Origin: Ceratopteris richardii
Taxonomy: Eukaryota; Streptophyta; Polypodiopsida; Polypodiales; Pteridaceae
Assembly (NCBI GenBank): GCA_020310875.1
Contig: CM035432.1
Location: 92,701,018 to 92,765,017 of the forward strand
Reading direction: 5' to 3'
Length of the DNA stretch: 64,000 nucleotides
Position 1 is the first letter of the stretch. Every line of letters begins with the position of its first letter. Positions 20,400-30,781 of the stretch are shown one piece after another. The position numbers were made by a program, and so were the translations under genes. The notes beneath the pieces were generated by a model. It saw nothing but the letters and a program-made list of their open reading frames with translations. It was not told where the DNA came from and made no database searches.

Positions 20400-21960
20400 G
20401 ATTTTGTTATGCTAACATATGTTGGTGAGCCTTCTTTCTATAAAGAGGCTATGCAGACAAAGGATCATGTCAAGTGGGAGCATGCCATGAAGAGTCAATT
20501 GACTTCTATTCACAAAAATCGTACTTGAGATTTAGTACACCCGTTGCCAAAGGGAAGGAAAGCTTTACCATGTAAACGGGTATATAAGCTGAAATTCGCA
20601 TCATATAGTGCTTCTCCAAAGTGTAAAGCAAGACTTGTTGCAAAGGGTTTTAAGCAACATGGTATTGATTTCGAGGAAATCCTCTCTCCAGTGGTCGAGA
20701 TGACTATCCTATGAATGTTGATTGGAGTCGTTGCAATGGAGGACTTAGAGCTAGTCCAAATGGATGTGAAAACTGCTTTCATGCATCGAGATCTTACAAA
20801 TGAGATCTATATGGAACAACCAAAAGGTTATGTAGTTCCTCGCAAGGAAAGTCTAGTTTGTAAGCTGAAAAAAAGCTTAAATAGACTTATACAGTCCCAT
20901 ACACAATGGTACCAAAAGTTTGATACTTTTATGAAGTCTCAAGGCTATTCTCGAAGCAATGAGGATCATTATCTCTACACAAAAAGATGCTCGCATGGAA
21001 GCTTTATGCTTGATCCTTTATGTCGAGGATATGTTGGAAGTCCTCTTATGACTTGTCAATTCTCAAAAAGAAGTTAAGTTAGACATTTGATATGAAGGAT
21101 TTGGGGATTCCAAACATATTCTAGGCATGTGCATTACTCGTGGTAAGAGTAAAAGATGCATATACTTGTCTCGAAGTGCGTACATATCCAAAGTACTTCA
21201 CAAGTTCAATTTGCATAGTGGAAGGGCATTGAGTACACCTTTATCCAGATATGTGAAATTGAGCAAGGATGATTGCCCCAAATAAGATGAGGAAAAGGGA
21301 TTCATGAACAAAATTCCTTATGAGTCTGTTATCAATAGTCTCATGTATGCAATGGTAGCTACGAGACAAGACATTGCATTTGCGGTGGGAGTTGTGAACA
21401 GATATATATGTCTAATCTTGGCACGAAGCATTGGGAAGCGGTCAAGATAATATTGAGATATCGGAGTGGCACTAAGGACAAGTGTCTATGATTAAGTAAT
21501 CAGAAAGCATCCATCATTGTTTACACAAGTTCTGACTATGCTGGTTGTGTAGACAATCATAAGTCTACATCAAGGTATATAATTCATTTTGCTAAAGGTG
21601 CTATCTCTTGGAGATCTCGTTTTCAAGAATCTACAATTGTTTCCACGACAGAAGCAGAGTATGTTGCAGCAAGTGAGGGATGTAAGGAAGCATTGTGGCT
21701 TTCTCGTTTACCTGAGCATGTACCTCGTTTCCTCAATGAAAGTGCCATTGCATTGGTTAAGATTCTAGACTATCATGAAAAGATAAAGCACATTGAGGTA
21801 CGATATGACTTCATTAGAGAAAGCTTAGCCACAGCGCATTATTCTTGAGAAAGTTCATACTCGAGATAATCATGGAGATGCTTTGACGGAAGCTCTACCA
21901 CATAATAGCTTTCAACACTAGCTTTCAACACTAGCTTTCAACACTGTTGTCACTTGATGG
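20400..21960 (+). pseudogene. Copia-A reverse transcriptase and RNase H
   Basis: RT is recognisable from KCKARLVAKGFKQHGIDFEE, VQMDVKTAFMHRDL, IYMEQPKGYV and VCKLKKSL, but YGLKQ is degraded to NRLIQ and the catalytic box reads YVEDM instead of YVDDM. RNase H follows with SDYAGCVDN, STTEAEYVAAS and CKEALWL. The last part has a threefold 13-bp repeat (TAGCTTTCAACAC at 21906-21944) near the coding end. Frames change repeatedly. Confidence 0.82.
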
Positions 21961-22119
21961 GAGTTACTTGATTCATGATCTTACACAATTACTTGTATAC
22001 TATGTAATATGCCGATCACATCGGAGGTATAGTTTGTATACTTACATTGAGGTATTCTTTATCATTTTTTATTTTTTTTCCCATAGTCACTTTGATCATA
22101 TTGGCCTTTAGTGGGAGAT

Positions 22120-22264
22120 TGTTACCGTTAATGTCCATGTGAAAAGCCAAACAACCGCTTAACACTTTTGTATATGTTCTTTAATAAAACATATAATGGC
22201 TTGGTCAGCCATAGACTTTAAGTTTGACCGGAGTTGTACGACCTAAGAAATCTGTATTCGTGGT
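22120..22264 (+). repeat. Copia-A 3' LTR, truncated
   Basis: It starts TGTTACCGTTAATGTCC directly after the purine tract and follows the 5' LTR up to about CTGTATTCGTGGTG, where unrelated gypsy RT sequence begins. About half of the LTR is missing. Confidence 0.85.
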
Positions 22265-22840
22265 GTAAAGGATTGCAAGAAACCATCTTGCACATTTGCT
22301 TTATTTAGACCTTGAAAATCAGCACACACACTCTAATCTTTCTTCTATTTTTCTTTGGCACAATAAGCATGGATGCAAGCCATCATGAGTATTCAATAGG
22401 AATGATAATACCTACCTCCTCTAATTTAGTCAATTCAACCTTAACTCCTCTACGTACTTCGGATTGAGTCGATATGATCTTCTCCTTATGGGTGAAGCTC
22501 TTTTTATCAAGGGAATTTGATGTAGCCTCAGGCATTCTGGAATACATATCATAACTTTATAAGACAAGGCAAAGGCACTTTTATAGGTATAGAGGGATGT
22601 TACCTTTTGTATTAAAAATGGATAGTGCCACAACCATGTGGCTAAGTGGACTATTTGTGGGTTTTCTTTATCTCCAAGATGCACTTCTCGTATTAGTGTC
22701 TTTGTGGTGATCTCAACTCAAAAGTCATTAATATTGTGTGTTGAGTTGCATTAAGCTGGTGCTCCACAATATGTTCCTTAGTCCATCCACATGGAATATC
22801 TAGGAATGTCATCTCTGGTTCCAAAGGTCAAAATGAGCCT
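22265..22840 (-). pseudogene. gypsy reverse transcriptase N-terminal fragment
   Basis: On the minus strand: HQIPLIKRASPIRRRSYRLN (the Ty3 RT entry motif with PIRQRPYR-like core), EELRLN, GIIIPIEYS, then VPKKNRRKIRVCV, matching VPKKDGxxRxCVDFR. Stops and slips are frequent. Only the fingers part of RT is present; the remainder was presumably removed when the Copia-A 3' end was truncated. Confidence 0.75.
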
Positions 22841-23410
22841 CTAGAGATGCATGCCCATGTTGTGCATCTCTTGGTCATGCATCCATAAAATTGCCTGATT
22901 TGGCCTGATCACCTTGTTTTTCTGCACATAACAATGTAACTCTACCCTTTGGCGAACATCAGTCATTTTGAGAAAGACCACAAAGTGGTGGGCATCATAA
23001 CTTGGGCGACCACCAATGCTGAGCTGACAAATGCATGAGGTGACCGCAAGCAGGTGGTGCATGTCATCATGGGGGAGACCACTCAAGAGGGCAACCACTG
23101 TGCTGCAAGGGCGATTGTTATTGAGAGCTAGAGGGTGTAAGAGGGAGACTATCAAGTAGGAGAGCTGAGGTGGGGCGACCACACATTGTGGTAAGCATGA
23201 AGTAGGGAGACCACACCTTCGGGCGACCACACATTCAAGTTAAAGGGAAATTGGGGCAGCCAACATTCAGAGGGTGTATGGACAAGGGAGACGACCATCT
23301 AAGCTTCAGCATAGACGACCAATAACTGGCACACATCATGACATGGGGAGACCACCAATCGGTGAGTGACTAATGCATGGGGCGACCACCAGCTGGAGCT
23401 GAGGAGAGGC
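22841..23410. repeat. degenerate GGGCGACCAC-rich repeat
   Basis: A motif close to GGG(C/A)GACCAC(A/C) recurs about ten times at irregular spacing, and two longer segments (about 23005-23070 and 23335-23400) align with each other (CATCAT...ACCACCAAT...AATGCATG). GC-richer than its surroundings. No protein family recognised on either strand. Confidence 0.6.
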
Positions 23411-23519
23411 TGGGGCGATCACATGCTTCTAGGATATCCACAGTGCTACAATTGAAATACAGATTTCCATTGCATTTGGCAATTCCCATACAGCATCAAA
23501 CACTCTGCCCTCATGTAGC

Positions 23520-23703
23520 TCACATCATAGACAGAGGCCTCTGGACTTCCGTGAAGGCTAAACAATGGAACAGAGGCAATGTTTCTTGTCTCAAGTGTGG
23601 TGAATTCAAAAATCTGCAGCACCCCTTTTTGGATTGCAGATTCTCTAAACCTTTTTGGCTAGAGATTCAAAATCACTGCAGTACCTTGGATCAGGAGTGG
23701 TAG
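23520..23703 (+). pseudogene. LINE ORF2 C-terminal zinc region (zf-RVT type)
   Basis: The plus-strand frame contains RGLWTSVKAKQWNRG, CLKCGEFKNLQHPFLDC and RFSKPFWLEIQNH, which follows the pattern Cx2C...H...C...W of the zinc-binding domain found at the C-terminus of plant L1-type LINE reverse transcriptases. The upstream RT is absent, and the first codons of the open frame (from 23377) come from the GACCAC repeat. Confidence 0.6.
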
Positions 23704-25412
23704 TCACACAAAGAAGTTATTCAACAGGAATAGTGTTTTCTTCAATAAGGGCAATAAACACTTCTTCTTTCAATTTACGCATGCCCTTTGGTCTCTTGAC
23801 CTTAATAGCGTCAAGGTTATATCTGATGTACTCCCTAACGATGAGAGTCTTTTTTGTGTAATGAGAGACCCGCCCTGTTGTCAGTGAGGGGACCTTAAAT
23901 TGTCCTGTGTGAAAAGACTCTGTATGATGTCTGTCCTTCACTGATTGAGCTTATCCTTGCTTTTAATTGATGGTCCATCTGTAAGTTATCTTTCTTTGAT
24001 AGAATTTCTTGCACTTTTAAAAGGAAGGGGGGAGGGAACTTCCCAAAAGGTTGAGTTAACAGAGAGCACCTAACAGAACTCAGAACCCCCAAACATAGAT
24101 GGTCCAAGCCTTCTTAGCTAGACCTGCAAGCTTCATCTTGCACCCCAAAAGCTTTACTTTAAAGGTGCAAAAAATATGCCAAACCCGCATTCTTAAATAA
24201 AGACCTCTAATCGCTTGCAGAACAAGTCATTTAGCAATGATCTGGGCATCTTCAGAGAAACATCTCTAATCTCTTGCGCAACAAGTCATTCAGCAATGAT
24301 TTGAACTGCAACAGTAGATATTAGCCGAAGATAGGAATGCTCTGCAAAATGAAGCATCAAACCTTCCACCTTACAATAACTTGTGCAACATTTTGAAATC
24401 AACAAAATAACCTAACCTAGGAACAATTTTTTCCCCTTTCTGAACATGCAACTTCTTTTGTCAGCTTCGAAGTGAAAACGGAAGAGTTCAAATGGTCTCT
24501 ACTGATTGTATAACGCACGAATGCTCCGTCTCAGCGAATACCTACTTGCACACGTAGATTCTAGGTCTTCATCTAGACCCTTCCGTCTCCTATCGGAAAT
24601 GGGAAGAGATTAACATCCATTCACGCAGAGCTTCCTCAACATAAGCAAGTCCGCCCAACGTCAGATGCCAGTGAGCCAGCAAAACCATTATCTGCATAGG
24701 AAAGGACGAGAGACTCGTCTGGCCTCACAAAACCCTAGAACCTTCATTATGTCCTCCATCTTCTCGCGTTTGTCAATGATATTCTACAACGCCTAAGAAC
24801 AACATAATTCAAGTCCCTCTTCATCATTCGATCGATCTTCTTGCACGCATGCAACAATAGCCCGCTTAGGATCGTTAATCATATCCTACATAGTACAATC
24901 GCCATCAAACACCCAAATTGGAGCGACAACTGTCATCGCAGGCACAGGCAGGCACCTCAGGTGGTCTACGCTAGATTAAACAAGAGCGACGTCTATGGCA
25001 GACATTGTTGCGTGGAGCTCTGTCTCCATTAACGCATCGCGGACTCCAGAGCGCTAAGCGAGGAAAGGGCTTGATTACTCTTCAAGTATAGAGCTGGTTG
25101 CAGTGGGCAGTAGGCACCTCTCGAGGTCGATATAAAAATTATATTGAGCCCCATAAACATTACAAGGCTCTTAGACAACAAGAATGTTAAGAACAAGTTT
25201 AAACCGAAGTGGGCCCCACATGAGGGTGATGAGAGGGTGATTAACTTTCTTTGTAATGTCATCTAAACTCTGTAAGTTCTATCTCCGTTTTGTGGGATTT
25301 GGGGGATTCCATGGGCACTAGTTCCCTTCACTTGTACTTTTCTTTTCCTTTATTTAATACAAGTCCGAGAGAGTAGGCTAAAGCCGAACTTCCTTTTATT
25401 TAAAAAAAAAAA
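23704..25412 (+). mobile_element. probable LINE 3' region with poly(A) tail
   Basis: Sequence downstream of the zinc region runs to an 11-A tail (25402-25412) preceded by TTTATTTAATACAAGTCCGAG, as at plant LINE 3' ends. No long frame exists. A 62-bp-spaced duplication is seen at 24202-24302 (AACAAGTCATT(T/C)AGCAATGAT). The 24440-25030 part is distinctly GC-richer and may derive from another source. The link between the coding trace and the tail is inferred from order and orientation. Confidence 0.45.
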
Positions 25413-25512
25413 GAATGTTAATACCCATAATACAAGAAACCAAAACTACCATGGTCGACCTAGGGTGACATAAAACGCTTTACTAAGTCACTCTCCATAT
25501 TTTACTACTACA

Positions 25513-25618
25513 TATTTTTTTTGAAAGGGAAAGTTAGATCGAAGCCTAATCTCCCTTGTTTGAATTGATTGAAAGAATGAATGTACATGTGAACGGGCAT
25601 AATACCCATGGGACCCCT
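25513..25618 (-). mobile_element. minus-strand LINE 3' terminus with poly(A)
   Basis: Read on the minus strand this ends in an A-run (T-run at 25515-25522 on plus), preceded by AGGCTTCGATCTAACTTTC, similar in style to the plus-strand LINE tail at 25330-25412. It continues at 30782 beyond Copia-2, the cccct duplication being the join. Two LINE tails therefore face each other within about 110 bp. Confidence 0.6.
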
Positions 25619-25848
25619 TGTTGGAGTTAGATGTCTGCGGAAGCACGCGAACAGCACAAGGAAGAAGAAGAAGCTTGGAGCATAACACACAATACTGAAT
25701 GTATTACTAGAGAATGTACAAAGATAAGTAGCCCATTAGGGCAATAGGCGTATATACAAGCCGGGGGAAAAAAACCTCCTAAAGAGGGAAAAAAGTGCCC
25801 CGGCGGTCCTAGAGTGTTCACACACATCACTACCTAAATATATCAACA
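25619..25848 (-). repeat. Copia-2 3' LTR
   Basis: Plus-strand ends are TGTTGGAGTTAG and ATATATCAACA. Next to it, at 25849-25861, the minus strand reads CCCAGGGGGGATT, the polypurine tract. Confidence 0.93.
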
Positions 25849-25922
25849 AATCCCCCCTGGGAGTGATGCGGTGAACAAGTAGCTGGCACTCATGTATAAG
25901 GAAGTGCCAAGCTATGTGGAAA

Positions 25923-28055
25923 TCACTCCACAAAAGGAAGTAAGCCCAAAGCTTTGCGGAAAGCTTCAAACTTCTCCCTAGCCAGAGCCTTCGTGAAAAG
26001 GTATGCAATGTTCTCCTACGTGGGCACATATGCCAAGCTGGTCTCCCCAGCAGAGAACCTCTCCCTAACATAATGATAATGCACCCCAATGTGCTTAGTG
26101 CAAGCATGGAACACAGGGTTCCTCGCAACTGCCAATGCACTCTAACTATCAGTGAAGATGGTGGTGGCAGAAGACTGACCAACACCCAAATCAGCCATAA
26201 GGTGTCTGAGCCACACACACTCAACAGTAGTTGTGAAAGCTTCCCTATTCTCAGCCTCACAACTGGAAGTGGCCATAGTAGGCTGCTTCTTGCTCAACCA
26301 AGATATACATGAGCTACCAAGCATGAAACAAAAGCCACTAGTGGTCACACGAGTGTCATAGCAACCAGCCTAGTCTGAGTCAGAAAAAGCATGCAAATCT
26401 GGCGGTAGTGATCCCCCCTTGGGATAAAACAACCCAAGTAGCCGAGTACCACTCAAGTAGCGAAAGATGCACTTAACCACCTGCCAATGCTTGACACCTG
26501 GGCAATGCATAAACCTGCTCATTTGTGAGACAGCAAACTGACTATCTGGCCTAGTAATGCATAAGTAAATCAGGCATCCAACAGCTTGCTGATAGAGGAC
26601 AGCATCAAATGCATCTCCAGCATCATGAAGACTCAATTGTAAACGTGTCTCCATAGGAGTGGCAATAGTCTTACAGTCTTCAAGGCCAAAACGCTACAAT
26701 AATGTGTCAATATATTTCGTTTGACACAAAGCCATTCCACCATCAACTTGCATAAACTGAATGTCCAAATAGTGATGCAAATGCCCCAAATCAGACATCT
26801 CAAATGAGGCATGCAAATCAGCCTTAAAATCAGCAATATGCTTCTCAATAGGAGCAGTGAGCAGCATGTCATCAACATATACAACAATGATCAGAAGCGC
26901 ATCATTAGCACGCTTAACATATAAGGTGCTTTCAGTTGGACTGTTCTCAAAACCATGTGCAATCAGATAGACATGTATCTTCTCATACCAAGCACGTGGT
27001 GCTTGCTTTAAACCATATAATGCCTTCTTTAACCTGCACACCTAGTTTTCATGCCCTTTCTGCACAAAGCCACAGGGCTGAAAAACATACACTTCTTCAT
27101 GCAAGTCACCATTCAGAAATGCAGTTTTAATGTCCAATTGATGTACATCCCAACCATGATGGGCTGCAAGTGCACAAATGCTTTGAACAGTAGTCATACG
27201 GCATGTAGGTGCAAAGGTCTCATCAAAATCAATGCCTCTTTCCTGCGCATAACCCTTTGCAACAAGCCTAGCCTTATACATGTCAACTGTACCATCAGGT
27301 TTACGCTTCAGCTTGTATACCCACTTAGTGCCAATGGCCTTCTTGCTAGGAGGCAAGTCATATAAAGACCAAGTACCATTCTTCATTATTGCATCATATT
27401 CAGATTGCATAGGAGCCATCCAATTTTTTGAATTTTATGCTTCATCAAACGAAACAAGCTCATTCTCATCACAGAGACTAGATGAAGCCATAGCATAGCA
27501 ATCTGATGCAAAAGAGGCACTATGAGAACCTGATCGAGTATGATATGACAGAGGTGCATCTAATTTGCTATCACGCAAGTTCTGCACCAGCCATTTTGGC
27601 ATAGTTCTTGCCTGCTCAATATCAGTTCTCTCATCAATAAGTGCATCATGTACATCTGCATCAGAAATGGAATTATCTGCATCATCACATGAAACCTGAA
27701 AAGGATGAGAAGTTGCCTCATTAGGACCAACACTAGACTGTCCACCTGTAAAAAGAGGCAATAAAGTATCATACATGTCTTTGGAGCGGACAAATGTCTC
27801 CTTAGTACATGAAAGCAGTGGCTGAATAGCATCTTCCACAAAAACAACATCACGGCTAACCAGAATGCATTTAGTATGTGGATGATATAGACGATAGCCT
27901 TTACTTTCAGAACTGTATCCAACAAAAATACATTTTACTACTTTATCATCCAATTTTCTTCGATATTGTTCATGCATTAATGCATATGCCAAACAACCAA
28001 AAACATGCAAATGAGCAATAGATGGCTTGCGCCGTGCGGTCATGCCAAGCCTCAT
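25923..28055 (-). pseudogene. Copia-2 integrase C-part, RT and RNase H
   Basis: One continuous frame from 28055 to a TGA at 25923 apart from six in-frame stops (27432-27434 TAA; TAG at about 27043, 26696, 26367, 26139 and 26018). Order of motifs: FGCLAYALMHEQ and FVGYSSESKGYRLY (integrase C-part), an acidic linker, RT with TKWVYKLK, KARLVAKGYAQERGIDF, QLDIKTAFLNGDLHEE, YGLKQAPRAWY, YVDDMLLTA, then RNase H with FSDSD-stop-AGC, SWLSKKQ, SSCEAENRE and FTDS-stop-SAL, and the terminal LFTKALAREKFEAF. Catalytic residues of RT are intact. Compared with family motifs, each stop replaces a Gln or Trp codon. Confidence 0.92.
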
Positions 28056-30192
28056 ATGGAGTGATAGACTGTAGCGCTTTAGTGGGACACATGTTCAGTA
28101 CATATGCTGCACATATGACAGCCTCAAGCCAGAAACTATGTGGTAAAGCCTGACTCTTGACCATACACCTCGCCATCTCCATGAGTGACCTATTCTTTCG
28201 TTCAGAAAATCCAATATGTTGAGGTGTATACGGCATTGTACACTGGTGTTTTATCTCACGTTCAGCCAAAAATGCATTAAAATCAGAAGACATATATTCC
28301 CCCCCTCGATCAGAACGGAGGGTGCCCATTTTACATGCTAACAGATTTTCAGCCAAAACCAAAAATTGTTTGAAGCACATGAACACTTCGGACTTTGCCT
28401 TCAATGGATATACCCATGCATACCCGGAAAAATCATCGATGAAAGTCACGAAGTAAAGATAATTCCCAAAAGAAGGTGTCTGCATAGGACCACAGACATC
28501 ACTATGTACAAGCTGCAATTTTTGAGTAGCCCGAACTGAACCATCTTTTGGAAAGGATGAACGCTGCATTTTGCCCAAAATACAGCCTTCACAAACATGT
28601 TTTCCAGGTGCCTCAAGTTTGGGCAAAGAGGACACCATTTCAGATTTTTGCAGGCGTAGCAAACTAGCAAAATTCAGATGGCCAAAGCATGCATGCCAAA
28701 GCTTTGCATCTGACATAGCCTGAGAATCATTTCCTGCACATGCCAAATCATTTACAAATCTTTCAAAGTCTATGAGCTTATATAGCCCACGACATAGAAT
28801 GTCAGAAGCAATAATCACATTGCCATTTGACAGATCATGAACTGTACACATGTCATCAACAAATTTCACAACCAAGCCAATCTTGGCTAATGCAGAAACT
28901 GATAACAGGTTCTTCTTGATCCCTGGCACAAATAAAGCATCTGACAAAGTGAAAGAACTACCATCAGCAGTAGTCAAAATGATCTTACCAACTCCCATAA
29001 CAGGATAAGAGGAGTTGTTGGCGCATGTAACAGTATTCCTTATAGGGGCAGGCTCGAGTGAAGAGAAGAAATTGCGATGCAAGGTAATATGTTTGGTCAC
29101 CCCACTATCAAAGTACCAAACATCTGAGTCTACTGTAGACATGCACTGCTCATGAGAACATGGGTCAAAACTACAAACAGTAGTAAACGCCCATTCTTCT
29201 TCCTGCACAAGATTAGCAGACTCCATTTTTGGTGTAGAGTCTTTTGCAACAACCATTCCTGCCTCTTTCTTCTTTGCCTCTTTCGCAGCCAATTTTGGAC
29301 AGTTCTTTATAATATGATCATTCCCTTTACAATACTTACAAAACAATTTCTGCTTTTCTGATTTTTTCTCATCTTTGTCTTGGTTCTTCGAATGTGCAGC
29401 ATTTGCATATTTCTGCTTACTAGCAGAAGAGCTCCATTTTCCTTTGCCCTTCTGACTAGCCAGGAAAGGTTGACCTGCAACACGCATAATGGATCTGTTC
29501 TGCCTTAATTGATCTTCCTGCAACAGAACAGAGACTAACTCCTCAAATGACAAGGCATTTGGATTGCCTTTCATCATCAACCGAAGAGTAGAAGCAAAAC
29601 TTTGATATGAATCAGGAAGACCATTCAGAACGGTCTGCACAAGTGAGCTATCTGGTATAACCTCATCAGCAGAAATCAACTATTCCTTGAAGTCTTTGAT
29701 CTTTGTTAGGAAACTGTCCATAGAATCACCTTCATTCATGTGCTCACTCTCCAACTGTTTTCGGAGGTAAGTAACACGAGCCTCATTCCTAGCTTGGTAC
29801 AGTGTGGTTAGTGTATCCCAAGCATCCTTAGCTGTTCTACAAGAGCGAAAGTGAGGAATAATGGCATGTTTGATAGACAAAGCTATCAATGCATATGCCT
29901 AGTCATCTCTGCCATCCCAACGAATCTGCTCTGTAGTAGGTGCAGCAGAAACCACAACACAAACAGGAATTTGCAGAATATCACCATCTTCGACATCATC
30001 TGCATCAGCTTTAGTACCTGCACTTGTAACAGTTGCAGGTGTGATAGGACGTTTTTCGACACCCTGCACAATGTTCCACAATCCTTTTGCAACCAACACA
30101 TGTCGCATCATATAAGCCCATAATGGGTAGTTGGTACCATCCAACTTATCCTCAACAGCCAACATACGGAATACATCACTGCTTTCAGCCAT
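28040..30192 (-). pseudogene. Copia-2 gag, protease and integrase
   Basis: The ATG at 30192 starts MAESSDVFRMLAVEDKLDGT, the typical copia gag opening. The frame stays open to about 28040 except for TAG at 29899-29901 and 29677-29679. UBN2-type capsid region with AKDAWDTLTTLY and LNGLPDSYQSFAS, zinc knuckle CKYCKGNDHIIKNC (CX2CX4HX4C, about 29300-29345), protease YFDSGVTKHIT, integrase zinc domain LWHACFGHLNF...CEGCILGK, catalytic Asp blocks HSDVCGPM and RSDRGGEYM and the Glu block SERKNRSLMEMAR. The catalytic triad is intact. At about 28040 a one-base change within the HDRTARRKP region shifts the frame into the pol frame above. Confidence 0.92.
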
Positions 30193-30532
30193 GGCCGGTG
30201 ACTAAAATACCTTGATGCAGAAAATTGACTGTATCTCAAAAAGTTGAATAGAACTACCCAGACGAATTCTGCTAGACCTGTAGCAGACTTCGAGATGCTT
30301 ATACTGGCGAAAAGAAGCTGGTATATACCTTTGGCACAAGAAGACAAAATAGCCTACATAAGCGCTGTAATAGTGCGTTCAAAGGCCAAAACGAGCTCAG
30401 ATCGCGATTTTGGCACCAGACAACAAAGTTGTTTTGATCTCGGAAACACGCTGAGTATGCTCACCAAAATTCATGCAATTCTAAGACTGCAACCGGAGGA
30501 GTGTTGATGGCACCCTAGATGAAGCAACGGCC

Positions 30533-30547
30533 TGCTCTGATACCAAT
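30533..30547 (-). other. Copia-2 primer binding site
   Basis: The minus strand reads ATTGGTATCAGAGCA directly after the 5' LTR, a perfect match to the TGGTATCAGAGC plant copia site. Confidence 0.92.
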
Positions 30548-30776
30548 TGTTGGAGTTAGACGTCTGCGGAAGCATGCGAACAACACAAGGAAGAAGAAGA
30601 AGCTTGGAGCACAACACACAATATTGAATGCATTACTAAAGAATGTACAAAGATAAGTAGCCCATTAAGGCAATAGGCGTATATACAAGCCGGGGGAAAA
30701 AACCTCCTAAAGAGGGAAAAAAGTGCCCCGACGGTCCTAGAGTGTTCACACACATCACTACCTAAATATATCAACA
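30548..30776 (-). repeat. Copia-2 5' LTR
   Basis: Plus-strand ends are TGTTGGAGTTAG and ATATATCAACA, followed by the cccct duplication. Its transition-only differences from the other LTR are described among the findings. Confidence 0.93.
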
Positions 30777-30781
30777 CCCCT

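Larger units (their letters stand above)
16258..22264 (+). mobile_element. Copia-A, decayed full-length-class LTR retrotransposon
   Basis: A 5' LTR at 16258-16548, primer site TGGTATCAAAGC at 16550-16561, a long leader, gag from 17896, protease, integrase, RT and RNase H in the copia order, purine tract AGTGGGAGAT at 22110-22119 and a 3' LTR cut short at about 22264. It is the same family as Copia-B (42902-54945), with LTR, leader and protein similarity throughout. Many frameshifts and stops show it is inactive. The truncated 3' LTR abuts gypsy RT debris, so no target duplication can be confirmed. Confidence 0.88.
25619..30776 (-). mobile_element. Copia-2, near-complete copia retrotransposon
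   Basis: A 5,158-bp element with LTRs of 230 and 229 bp, flanked by a perfect 5-bp duplication cccct (25614-25618, 30777-30781). In minus orientation: primer site ATTGGTATCAGAGCA (30547-30533), gag-protease-integrase in one frame (30192 to about 28040), one frameshift, then integrase C-part, RT and RNase H in a second frame down to a TGA at 25923, and a purine tract next to the 3' LTR. Every domain is present. The LTRs differ by nine substitutions, all transitions, and one indel. It is inactivated by eight or so nonsense codons, almost all TAG in former CAG/TGG positions. Nested in a LINE 3' region. Confidence 0.95.

Noticed and set aside
23717..23941. Minus-strand basic frame containing RPKGMRKLKEE as a DNA-binding protein
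   Set aside because: Antisense to the LINE-like segment, with no conserved domain and no upstream signals.
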